A program made the translations under genes and the position numbers. From Conchiformibius steedae (lineage in GTDB: Bacteria > Pseudomonadota > Gammaproteobacteria > Burkholderiales > Neisseriaceae): a stretch of 64,000 bases of DNA. Position 1 is the first letter of the stretch. Each line of letters opens with the position of its first letter. The stretch is taken from positions 1,763,749-1,827,748 of the forward strand of contig NZ_CP059563.1 of the NCBI RefSeq assembly GCF_014054725.1, given 5' to 3'. Of this stretch, positions 57,224-64,000 are shown piece after piece. Below the pieces are notes generated by a model, which saw only the letters and a list, made by a program, of their open reading frames with translations, had not been told where the DNA came from and made no database searches.

Positions 57224-58071
57224 TAGTGAACTTCGCCGTCAAATACGCGCACGGCTGGACCGCTCATCAGCACGGGTTCGCCTTCGCGCCAAGAAATGGT
57301 TAAGTCGCCGCCGCGCAGTTGTACGCGCACGTCTGCACCCGCTTCCAGCAAACCCAAACGCACACCTGCCACCACTGCGGCGCACGCGCCTGTGCCGCAG
57401 GCTTGGGTTTCGCCCGCGCCACGCTCGTAAACGCGCAAAATAATATTTTGTTTGTCCACCACTTGCATAAAACCGACATTTACCCGCTGCGGAAAACGGG
57501 GATGGCGTTGCAGGGCTTCGCCCCATGCTGCAACGGGTGCGGTTTCGGCATCGCCCACCAGCATCACGGCGTGGGGATTGCCCATGCCCACCATGCTCAT
57601 TTCGGCGCTGTCCAAGCCATTCACAATAATATGGCTGACGGCTTCGGCACTTTCGCCTGCGCGTAACACAAAGGGAATTTGCTCGGGAACGAAAGTGGGT
57701 TCGCCCATGTTTACGGTTACGGAACCGTCTTCGTTCAGGCGTGGTTTGATGATGCCTTTGGCAGTTTCTACGGTGATTTCGCGTTTGTCGGTTAAACCTT
57801 GTTCCACCACAAATTTAACAAAACAACGCGCTCCGTTGCCGCATTGTTCCACTTCGCCGCCGTCGGCGTTGAAAATACGGTAGCGGAAATCGGCTTCGCC
57901 GCTGTGGGGGCGTTCTACCAGCAGCAGTTGGTCAAAACCGATGCCTGTGCAGCGGTCGGCCCAGCGGGCAATCGGTGCGGTGGCGGCATCAAATGCTTGG
58001 CTTACGCCGTCCACCATCATAAAATCGTTACCCAAGCCGTGCATTTTGGCGAATGTTACTGTTGTCGTCAT
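57220..58071 (-). CDS. dapF: Diaminopimelate epimerase
   Basis: 283-residue cofactor-independent epimerase that makes meso-diaminopimelate for peptidoglycan and lysine. The two catalytic cysteines are in E-Q-C-G-N-G-A-R-C and [16 protein letters not shown] and [10 protein letters not shown] are present. The ATG at 58071 follows GGGAAAATGCC; an ATG nine codons upstream is less likely. First gene of dapF / membrane protein / GyrI-like. Confidence 0.97.
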   Translation of the reverse strand: MTTTVTFAKMHGLGNDFMMVDGVSQAFDAATAPIARWADRCTGIGFDQLLLVERPHSGEADFRYRIFNADGGEVEQCGNGARCFVKFVVEQGLTDKREITVETAKGIIKPRLNEDGSVTVNMGEPTFVPEQIPFVLRAGESAEAVSHIIVNGLDSAEMSMVGMGNPHAVMLVGDAETAPVAAWGEALQRHPRFPQRVNVGFMQVVDKQNIILRVYERGAGETQACGTGACAAVVAGVRLGLLEAGADVRVQLRGGDLTISWREGEPVLMSGPAVRVFDGEVHY

Positions 58072-58175
58072 GGCATTTTCCCGCGAAACACTTTTCAATA
58101 AAAATTAAACGGACGGTATTGTAACCGTAAAGAAGGGGTTTGCAAACGCACTGCGCTGGTGCGTGATGTGGCAGA

Positions 58176-59507
58176 CTACGCGCCCGCTACGGTCATTTCC
58201 GACACCAGCACCGAGCCGATTTTGCCAGACGTGCGCCGCAATGCGTCATCGGCGGTGGCAGCGATGTTAAGCAGCATATCGGGCAAACGTCCTGCAATGG
58301 TAATGCCGCTCACGGGATAGGCAATCTCGCCGTTTTCCACCCAAAAACCCGCTGCACCGCGCGAATAATCGCCTGTCAGCAGATTTACGCCCTGCCCCAT
58401 CAGTTCGGTAATCAGCAAACCGCTGCCCATCTGCTGCAATAAAGCGGCTTGGTCGGCGCAAGTGGCATTTAGGTGCAGATTGTGTGCGCCGCCTGCGTTG
58501 CCCGTGCTTTTCATACCCAGCTTGCGGGCGCTGTAGCTGCCTAAAAAATAACCTTGTACCACACCACCGTCTATCACGGTGCGTGCTTGCGTGGCAACGC
58601 CTTCGGCATCAAAATAGGTGCTGCCAATCACACGCGGCAAATGCGGTTCTTCGCGCAACTGCAACCATTCGGGCAAAATGCGTTTGCCGAGACTGTCGCA
58701 CAAAAAGCTGTTGCGGCGGTACAATGCGCCACCGCTTAACGCGCCCACCACATGCCCGATTAAGCTGCCCGATACGGTGCGGTCAAACAACACGGGATAG
58801 CTGCCTGTCGGCACAGAACGTGCACCCAAGCGCGATAAAGCACGTTCGGCAGCGGTGCGCCCGATGTGTTCCACCTGTTCCAAGGCGGCTGCATCACAAG
58901 CGGTGTCGTACCAGTAATCGCGTTCCATCTGCCCGTTTTGCGCGGCAACCACGCTGCACGAAATACTGTGGCGCGTACCGCAACGGTGTTGCAAAAAGCC
59001 GTGGCTGTTGCCATACACATATTGAAAACGCCCCGTATGCACCGCCGCGCCTTCCGAATTGCTGACCCGTTCATCTTGCGCCAATGCCGCCGCTTCACAG
59101 CGTTGCGCCTGTTCCAATGCCGCTTCGGTGCTTAACTGCCACGGGTGGTCTTGGTCCAAATCGCCAAACACCTGCGCCATTTGCTCGGCATCTGCCAAAC
59201 CCGCGCAATCGTCTTCGGCGGTATAACGGGCAATATCCAAAGCAGCGCGTACCGTGCTTTGCAAAGCTTCGGGCGACAAATCGGCGGTACTGGCACTGCC
59301 CTTGCGCTGCCCCACATACACGGTAATATCCAGCGATTTGTCTTCGCGGTGCTCAATTTGTTCGGTTTGCTGCAAACGCACCTGCACGCTTTGTCCCAGC
59401 GATTCGCTTAATTCCGCTTCGGCAGCCGTTGCGCCGCCGCGTTTCGCCCAATCCAAAGCCTGCGCCGCCGCCTGAAGCAATTGTTCGGGGCTGTGTTGGA
59501 AATCCAT
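58176..59507 (-). CDS. pmbA: PmbA/TldE, metalloprotease subunit homologue
   Basis: 443-residue TldE/PmbA protein, which with TldD forms a protease that matures microcin-type peptides and degrades unfolded ones. It has E-L-S-E-S-L-G-Q-S-V-Q-V-R, G-S-A-S-T-A-D-L-S-P, G-T-R-H-S-I-S-C and the C-terminal T-G-D-Y-S-R-G-A-A-G-F-W-V-E-N-G. The metal HExxH motif is in TldD, not in this subunit. No tldD is in the window. The start at 59507 (M-D-F-Q-H-S) has AGG eight bases upstream. Divergent from xerD. Confidence 0.93.
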   Translation of the reverse strand: MDFQHSPEQLLQAAAQALDWAKRGGATAAEAELSESLGQSVQVRLQQTEQIEHREDKSLDITVYVGQRKGSASTADLSPEALQSTVRAALDIARYTAEDDCAGLADAEQMAQVFGDLDQDHPWQLSTEAALEQAQRCEAAALAQDERVSNSEGAAVHTGRFQYVYGNSHGFLQHRCGTRHSISCSVVAAQNGQMERDYWYDTACDAAALEQVEHIGRTAAERALSRLGARSVPTGSYPVLFDRTVSGSLIGHVVGALSGGALYRRNSFLCDSLGKRILPEWLQLREEPHLPRVIGSTYFDAEGVATQARTVIDGGVVQGYFLGSYSARKLGMKSTGNAGGAHNLHLNATCADQAALLQQMGSGLLITELMGQGVNLLTGDYSRGAAGFWVENGEIAYPVSGITIAGRLPDMLLNIAATADDALRRTSGKIGSVLVSEMTVAGA

Positions 59508-59604
59508 CGTTTTAACCTGATGATATAAACGGCGCATTCTAACCCGTTTGCCGCTGCCGCAACAAGTTTTACCAGCAATTATTTAAACTTTAAACACATT
59601 AAAA

Positions 59605-60483
59605 ATGAACGATTTAATAGAAAACCTATTAGAACATTTATGGCTACAACAAAGGTTGTCGCACAATACTTTGGAAGCCTACCGCCGCGATTTGGACAAA
59701 GTGTTGGCACGGCTGGTAGCGCAAGGCAGCGATTTTATCCGCGCCGATGAAACCCAACTCGCCGCCGCCGTGTATTGCCCTGACGAAAAACCCCGTTCGC
59801 AAAACCGCGCCCTTTCCGCCTGCAAACGGCTGTACGGCTGGTTAGAAGAAAACGGCAGCCGCCCCGACAACCCCACCAAACACCTTAAAGCCGTCAAAAC
59901 CGCCCGCCACCTGCCCGCCATCATCACCGAAGCCCAAATTGATGCCCTGCTGGACGCACCCGACACCGAAACCCCTCTAGGCTTGCGCGACAAAGCCCTA
60001 TTGGAAACCCTATACGCCACAGGTTTGCGCGTCAGCGAAGCCGTTAAACTGAATATCAACGAAATCAACCTGCACAAAGGCTTGGTCAATACCATCGGCA
60101 AAGGCGACAAACAGCGCATTGTGCCATTGGGCGAAGAAGCCGCGCACTGGCTGGGGCGTTACCTGCACGAAGCACGGGCGCAAATTTTAAACGGCAAACG
60201 CTGCGATGCCTTGTTTGTCGGACAAAAAAAAGACGGCATCAGCCGTCAGTTAGCATGGATGATTGTCAAACATTACGCCGAACACGCAGGCATCCGCCAA
60301 TTATCGCCACACGGTTTGCGCCATGCTTTTGCCACCCATTTGGTTAAATACGGCGCAGATTTGCGTACCGTGCAAATGCTGCTGGGTCATGCCGACATCG
60401 CCACCACCCAAATTTACACCCATGTGGCAGACGAACGCCTGAAGCAGATTGTCGCAGCGCACCACCCGCGCAGCGCAGCGTAG
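59605..60483 (+). CDS. xerD: Site-specific tyrosine recombinase XerD
   Basis: 292-residue recombinase that with XerC resolves chromosome dimers at dif under FtsK control. All six catalytic residues are in place: Arg142 (T-G-L-R-V-S-E), Lys166 (G-K-G-D-K-Q-R), His236 and Arg239 (H-G-L-R-H), His262 (L-L-G-H-A-D) and Tyr271 (Q-I-Y-T-H). Length and spacing follow E. coli XerD (Arg148 to Tyr279). The N-terminal core-binding domain is complete. It is chromosomal Xer, not a phage integrase; no attachment site is seen. Confidence 0.95.
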   Translation: MNDLIENLLEHLWLQQRLSHNTLEAYRRDLDKVLARLVAQGSDFIRADETQLAAAVYCPDEKPRSQNRALSACKRLYGWLEENGSRPDNPTKHLKAVKTARHLPAIITEAQIDALLDAPDTETPLGLRDKALLETLYATGLRVSEAVKLNINEINLHKGLVNTIGKGDKQRIVPLGEEAAHWLGRYLHEARAQILNGKRCDALFVGQKKDGISRQLAWMIVKHYAEHAGIRQLSPHGLRHAFATHLVKYGADLRTVQMLLGHADIATTQIYTHVADERLKQIVAAHHPRSAA

Positions 60484-60542
60484 ATTGGTGCATATTTTTG
60501 TTTTAGCGTATGTAAGCATCAAGCGGTTTATCCATCCTATAA

Positions 60543-60605
60543 GTTGGGCTAGGCAAAGCCGTAACCCAACATTTTAGTTGGGTTGATACTACACCTCAAC
60601 CCAAG
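60543..60605. repeat. TTGGGTT palindromic repeats between xerD and nlpD
   Basis: AACCCAAC (60563-60570) pairs with GTTGGGTT (60577-60584); further AGTTGGGCT (60542-60550) and TCAACCCAAGCT (60594-60605) copies flank it. Lies between two convergent genes and may end both transcripts. Confidence 0.6.
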
Positions 60606-60630
60606 CTACTTACGCCAATTAACCATCTAT

Positions 60631-61338
60631 TCAACGCAAATACAAATTCGGATTCACATGCTTACCGTTTACCCGCACTTCAAAGTGCAATGCCGTGCGC
60701 CCGTCTTTGCGTTCGCTGTCGCCCACCGATGCCACAATCTGCCCCGCTTTCACCGTTGCGCCCTCATGCACCAGTAAGCTGTCGTTATTGGCATAAGCAG
60801 TTACTGTGCTGTCGTTATGGCGAATTAACAACAATTTGCCATAGCCCGCCACCGTCTCACCCGAATACATTACCGTCCCGTCTGCCGCCGCATACACCAA
60901 CGCCCCGCGCGGCGCAGCAATATCAATCCCCTTATTATTCGCACCGTAAGGCACTACAATACTGCCGCGCAAAGGCCATTGCAAACGCAATCCTGTAGCG
61001 GCAACAGGCGTGGCAGGCGTAGCCGTTACCGTTTGTCGGCGCGGCGGTACGGCAGGCACAAAATTCGTGGAAGATGGCACACGCGCCGCTTTCGGCAAAT
61101 TCAGCACATCGCCTGGACGAATCACATCACTACGCAAACCGTTGGCAGCTTTTAAACGCGCCACATCGGTTTGAAAACGCTGGGCAATACGGCTCAAGGA
61201 ATCGCCGCTTTGCACACAATACTGTCCCGCTTTTACATCGCGGCACACTTGGGTTTTGCTAGAAGGCGCACCACACGCCGCCACACACAATAAAGCCGCC
61301 ACACACGCAGCGGCACGAATCACAGAAGATACAGGCAT
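60631..61338 (-). CDS. nlpD: NlpD/EnvC-type LysM and LytM-domain lipoprotein
   Basis: 235-residue outer-membrane lipoprotein that activates cell-wall amidases during division. The lipobox C-V-A-A-C gives lipidation at Cys22. A LysM peptidoglycan-binding domain follows (Y-C-V-Q-S-G-D-S-L-S-R-I-A-Q-R-F ... L-N-L-P), then a Pro/Thr linker and a LytM domain (Y-G-A-N-N-K-G-I-D-I-A-A-P-R-G). The first M23 zinc histidine is replaced (N-K-G-I-D), so it should be an activator, not a peptidase. ATG at 61338; TATAAT on the minus strand at 61367-61372 is a likely -10 box. Confidence 0.9.
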   Translation of the reverse strand: MPVSSVIRAAACVAALLCVAACGAPSSKTQVCRDVKAGQYCVQSGDSLSRIAQRFQTDVARLKAANGLRSDVIRPGDVLNLPKAARVPSSTNFVPAVPPRRQTVTATPATPVAATGLRLQWPLRGSIVVPYGANNKGIDIAAPRGALVYAAADGTVMYSGETVAGYGKLLLIRHNDSTVTAYANNDSLLVHEGATVKAGQIVASVGDSERKDGRTALHFEVRVNGKHVNPNLYLR

Positions 61339-61383
61339 AAACAAAACCGCCAAATCAAAAAGCGCGATTATACCCACAGCCCG

Positions 61384-61704
61384 CTACACATGGAAACTTT
61401 CGCCGCAACCGCATTCGTCTTTCACATTCGGGTTGTCAAACTTAAAGCCTTCCTGCAAACCTTCTTTGGTGTAATCCAAGCGCGTGCCGTCCAAATACAC
61501 CAGACTTTTCGGGTCAACAAATACTTTTACGCCATAATGTTCAAACACTTGGTCTTCGGGCTGAATCTCGTCCACAAATTCCAACTGATACGCCATGCCC
61601 GAACAACCGCTGGTTTTCACACCCAAGCGGATGCCTTCGCCTTTGCCGCGTTTGGCAAGAAAATTGCGGACATGTTCGGCGGCTTTTTCGGTGAGAGTAA
61701 TCAT
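61384..61704 (-). CDS. iscA: Iron-sulfur cluster assembly protein IscA
   Basis: 106-residue A-type Fe-S carrier. The three cluster cysteines are in S-G-C-S-G-M and the C-terminal E-C-G-C-G-E-S-F. The ATG at 61704 (M-I-T-L-T-E) matches the family; a TTG two codons upstream is rejected. It lies 62 bases after iscU, beyond a hairpin. The next gene on this strand is nlpD; hscB, hscA and fdx do not follow as in E. coli. Confidence 0.96.
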   Translation of the reverse strand: MITLTEKAAEHVRNFLAKRGKGEGIRLGVKTSGCSGMAYQLEFVDEIQPEDQVFEHYGVKVFVDPKSLVYLDGTRLDYTKEGLQEGFKFDNPNVKDECGCGESFHV

Positions 61705-61727
61705 CTTCAATCTGCCTTTTATGATGA

Positions 61728-61755
61728 TTCGGGCTGCCTGTTGCAGACAGCCCGA
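61728..61755 (-). terminator. Hairpin between iscU and iscA
   Basis: TTCGGGCTG and CAGCCCGAA arms with further CCTG/CAGA partial pairing. No U-tract, so it more likely lowers iscA expression or marks an RNA processing site than ends transcription. Confidence 0.45.
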
Positions 61756-61766
61756 AAGGTTGGGGA

Positions 61767-62156
61767 TTAAGCCGCAGCCTGTTGTTTCTGACGGTAATCG
61801 GCAATCGCCGCTTTTACCGCATCTTCTGCCAAAATCGAGCAGTGAACTTTTACGGGTGGCAGTTCCAATTCTTCGGCAATATCGGCGTTTTTAATTGCCA
61901 AGGCTTCGTCCAAGCTTTTGCCTTTTACCATTTCGGTAATCAGGCTGGAAGAGGCAATCGCCGAACCGCAACCGTAGGTTTTAAACTTGGCGTCTTCAAT
62001 CACGCCTTGTTCGTTTACCTTGATTTGCAGCTTCATTACGTCGCCGCAGGCAGGTGCGCCCACCATGCCTGTGCCGACATCGCTGTCGTCTTTGTTAAAC
62101 GAACCGACATTGCGGGGGTTTTCGTAGTGGTCGATAACTTTATCGCTGTAAGCCAT
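61767..62156 (-). CDS. iscU: Iron-sulfur cluster scaffold protein IscU
   Basis: 129-residue scaffold on which IscS builds Fe-S clusters. The cluster cysteines are in G-A-P-A-C-G-D, Y-G-C-G-S and V-H-C-S-I-L, with the HscA-binding L-P-P-V-K just before the last. A conserved gene in an interrupted operon: iscS is over 1.1 kb upstream because of the AT-rich islet at 62309-63028. The short region 62157-62238 holds an uptake word and perhaps a new promoter. Confidence 0.98.
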   Translation of the reverse strand: MAYSDKVIDHYENPRNVGSFNKDDSDVGTGMVGAPACGDVMKLQIKVNEQGVIEDAKFKTYGCGSAIASSSLITEMVKGKSLDEALAIKNADIAEELELPPVKVHCSILAEDAVKAAIADYRQKQQAAA

Positions 62157-62197
62157 AATGTGTTTCCTTGTGTTTTAAAATTAGGTTATAAAAAAGG

Positions 62198-62214
62198 TTT
62201 CAGGCTGCCTGAAA
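62198..62214. repeat. DNA uptake sequence palindrome
   Basis: TTTCAGGC-T-GCCTGAAA, containing AGGCTGCCTGAA (62202-62213) on the plus strand. It lies in the leader of iscU. Confidence 0.75.
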
Positions 62215-62238
62215 AGATGGCGTGTTTGTACAATTATG

Positions 62239-62308
62239 GTAGGTTGGGTTGTTAAACACAATATATTCAAAATATGGATTTTGTTGGGTTTTCAATCCAA
62301 CCTACTAG
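62239..62308. repeat. TAGGTTGGGTTG palindromic repeat, left boundary of the islet
   Basis: GTAGGTTGGGTTG (62239-62251) pairs with CAATCCAACCTAC (62293-62305). Its right end CCAACCTACTAG (62297-62308) is the inverted copy of CTAGTAGGTTGG at 63029-63040, so the two frame the AT-rich islet exactly. Confidence 0.75.
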
Positions 62309-62315
62309 AGTTTGA

Positions 62316-62954
62316 TTACTTAATAATCTTAACTACTTTGTGTAAAAGTTCGCTTGGGTTTAGGATAAAGATTTCATTTTTTCCTTTTCCAAGATGATCT
62401 CTATAGAATCCATGAATGAATCTATTACCATTAATTTCATTATAGTTCTTTATGGCAGCTACATAATCATTATTCATTTTCTTAGGCTTCGAATCCATGG
62501 GGAAAAAATGGGAATGTAAAATCATGACATCTGTTGCCACACCCTTAAATTCTTTATAATCTACATCAGAGTCATCAAGCAAGTTTGTAAAATTACAAAG
62601 CTCCAAGTCTTCTATTAATTCTAATTGATATAAATTTCTTGTACCCTTATTAGTACTCATTGGATACCCTTGAGCAGTATTCTCATATAAACTATACCAA
62701 TACTCATGCTCCCTATCATTTTTATGTACCAAGGAGGATTTATCCGTACCTCTATATAAAACAGTACCTTTTTTTAAAGTAGATTTATCCAATTTTTTTA
62801 AGTTCCTATGAACTTCTTCCTTAAATTTCTCAAACTTTATTTCTTCATCAGTCATTTCTTTTATGTTTGTCTGAACTACAATAGACTGCTCATCGTTATT
62901 TACTGCATCCAAATGAGATTTGGATAGAGATTTAAATAATTTTTTAATAAACAT
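62316..62954 (-). CDS. Unknown AT-rich gene inserted in the isc operon; possible ADP-ribosyltransferase fold
   Basis: 212 residues, no signal peptide, Lys/Glu/Asn-rich from strong AT bias. The first 70 residues are charged and helical. A possible toxin-type ADP-ribosyltransferase pattern follows: V-L-Y-R-G-T-D (Arg), W-Y-S-L-Y-E-N-T-A-Q-G-Y, P-M-S-T-N-K-G-T (Ser-Thr) and K-N-E-I-F-I-L-N-P (Glu) near the end, in the right order. The spacing is plausible but the match is weak and by eye only. It is on the same strand as iscS and iscU. Nothing next to it resembles an antitoxin. Confidence 0.6.
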   Translation of the reverse strand: MFIKKLFKSLSKSHLDAVNNDEQSIVVQTNIKEMTDEEIKFEKFKEEVHRNLKKLDKSTLKKGTVLYRGTDKSSLVHKNDREHEYWYSLYENTAQGYPMSTNKGTRNLYQLELIEDLELCNFTNLLDDSDVDYKEFKGVATDVMILHSHFFPMDSKPKKMNNDYVAAIKNYNEINGNRFIHGFYRDHLGKGKNEIFILNPSELLHKVVKIIK

Positions 62955-63028
62955 AGAATACTCATTTCTAAATAATTTAAGTATTTACAATAAGCTACCT
63001 AAAAGCAAAAAATATATTTTAGATAACA

Positions 63029-63261
63029 CTAGTAGGTTGGGTTGAATCAAGTGAAAATCCAACTTAATTCCCAACAATCCAGTTGGGTTTACGCTTACGC
63101 TTCAACCCAACCTACACATTTTTCAGGCAACCTGAAAAAATTTAGCACTGGTAGGTTGGGTTGGAACAAAGTGGAAACCCAACCTGATTTCCAACAATCC
63201 AGTTGGGTTTACGCTTGCGCTTCAACCCAACCTACACATTTTTCAGGCAGCCTGAAAAAAT
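63029..63261. repeat. Tandem pair of about 120-bp palindromic repeats with uptake-word hairpins
   Basis: Two consecutive copies, from about 63032 and 63151. Each has GTAGGTTGGGTTG at one end, the core AGTTGGGTTTACGC-TTACGC/TTGCGC-TTCAACCCAACCT (63081-63113, 63201-63233), and then a palindrome TTTTTCAGGC-x-CCTGAAAAA. In the copy next to iscS this is a perfect 10-bp palindrome (63239-63259) that holds both uptake dialects and, with its flanking T-run, can end iscS transcription. The first copy has the variant AGGCAACCTGAA. Together with 62955-63028 this stretch holds no gene. Confidence 0.8.
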
Positions 63262-64000
63262 TTAGTGTTCCACCCACTCCACTTTGCTTAAATCCACACC
63301 GTCTTTAAACATTTCCCACAACGGCGACAATTCGCGCAGTTTGTCAATTTTGGATTTAATCAGTTCAGCAGCGTAGGCAACTTCTTCTTCAGTAGTCATG
63401 CGACCAAAGGTAATCCGCAGCGAGCTGTGCGCCAATTCGTCGTTGCGACCCAAGGCACGCAGCACATAGCTGGGCTCCAAGCTGGCGGAAGTACACGCCG
63501 AACCGCTGGAAACCGCCAGTTCTTTCACCGCCATAATCAGGCTTTCGCCTTCCACATAGTTAAAGCTGACGTTCAAATTGGTGGGTACGCGGCTGTCCAA
63601 GTCGCCGTTGATGTACACTTCTTCAATGCCTTCAATGCCTTTTAAGAAGATTTCGCGTAATTTGAAGGCGTGGGCGCGGTCTTGTTCCAATTCCAAACGC
63701 GCCAAACGGAAGGCTTCGCCCATGCCGACAATTTGATGGGTGGGCAAAGTGCCGCTGCGGAAACCGCGCTCGTGTCCGCCACCGTGCATTTGCGCTTCCA
63801 AGCGCACACGCGGTTTGCGGCGCACATACAGCGCACCAATGCCTTTCGGACCGTAAATTTTATGTGAGGAAACAGACAATAAATCCACTTTGGCGGCTTC
63901 TACGTCAATCGGGGTTTTGCCTGCTGCCTGAACCGCGTCCACATGGAAAATAATTTTGCGTTCGCGGCAGATTTCGCCAATGGCGGGAATGTCTTGAATC
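63262..64000 (-). CDS. iscS: Cysteine desulfurase IscS, C-terminal part (partial)
   Basis: The gene runs off the right edge; about 245 C-terminal codons are present. It supplies sulfur from cysteine to IscU. Visible are [11 protein letters not shown] (PLP Asp), [10 protein letters not shown] (PLP lysine) and the active-site Cys loop [21 protein letters not shown]. The end W-V-E-H is the normal IscU-docking terminus. The frame was followed from base 64000, beyond the GTG at 63942 which is internal. Confidence 0.96.
   Translation of the reverse strand, partial: IQDIPAIGEICRERKIIFHVDAVQAAGKTPIDVEAAKVDLLSVSSHKIYGPKGIGALYVRRKPRVRLEAQMHGGGHERGFRSGTLPTHQIVGMGEAFRLARLELEQDRAHAFKLREIFLKGIEGIEEVYINGDLDSRVPTNLNVSFNYVEGESLIMAVKELAVSSGSACTSASLEPSYVLRALGRNDELAHSSLRITFGRMTTEEEVAYAAELIKSKIDKLRELSPLWEMFKDGVDLSKVEWVEH

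Noticed and set aside
59605..60483. Phage integrase marking a prophage or island
   Set aside because: All features fit chromosomal XerD; no phage genes or attachment repeats adjoin.
63029..63261. CRISPR array
   Set aside because: Only two long, palindromic copies of about 120 bp without short unique spacers or cas genes.

Overview
The window is chromosomal DNA from a member of the Neisseriaceae outside the well-known Neisseria species. The evidence is the gene content (lactoferrin receptor lbpB-lbpA with a Slam assembly factor, Neisseria-like Lon, Ppk, PurL and KdsA) together with repeated copies of AGGCTGCCTGAA and its near palindromes. That 12-mer is the DNA-uptake dialect reported for Simonsiella-type Neisseriaceae, so the cell is probably naturally transformable. 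Genus and species cannot be fixed from this window alone.

Layout. 1-8.4 kb: end of a polar amino-acid ABC transporter operon, lon, hup, mscL, a nitroreductase and ppk. 8.4-15.5 kb: purL (with an AT-rich mosaic patch), a TPR protein, a YqiA-type esterase, a secreted protein behind a poly-A promoter, and a LysE exporter. 15.5-25.4 kb: a minus-strand cluster rfbB-dcd-kptA-xth, then recN, DUF1415, DUF454, ftsK and an rRNA pseudouridine synthase. 25.4-33.8 kb: a TerC/CBS membrane protein, then the operon lbpB-lbpA-slam read leftwards from one promoter with a possible Fur site. 33.9-42.3 kb: dinG-type helicase, pyruvate kinase, a surface beta-barrel protein, groESL with a sigma-32-type promoter, an Mth938-fold protein and cytochrome b561. 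42.3-44.9 kb: the SRP 4.5S RNA gene, then pyrBI preceded by a leader peptide and attenuator.

45.0-56.1 kb mixes housekeeping genes (argH, a trans-sulfuration enzyme, mutS, surE, kdsA) with AT-rich accessory genes: an orphan ParA ATPase with a small partner, a SUKH-like immunity protein, an Imm11-like immunity protein, and a second Imm11-like gene broken by one in-frame stop. A 107-bp Correia-like miniature element lies at 55986-56092, and a palindrome built from the same terminal sequence forms the hairpin behind the trans-sulfuration gene. 56.1-61.4 kb: a GyrI-like protein, a membrane protein, dapF, pmbA, xerD and an NlpD-type lipoprotein. 61.4-64.0 kb: the iron-sulfur genes iscS, iscU and iscA, split between iscS and iscU by a 720-bp very AT-rich islet that carries one unknown gene and is bounded by a 12-bp inverted repeat.

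How it fits together. Most genes are housekeeping: nucleotide synthesis (purL, pyrBI, dcd), DNA repair and segregation (recN, mutS, xth, ftsK, xerD, dinG), proteostasis (lon, groESL) and envelope (kdsA, nlpD, mscL). The host-facing part is the lactoferrin iron-piracy operon. The accessory genes sit at the 3' ends of housekeeping genes, next to palindromic repeats and uptake sequences, as expected when DNA arrives by transformation and homologous recombination rather than by a large mobile element. No CRISPR array, complete prophage, transposase gene or tRNA gene was seen.
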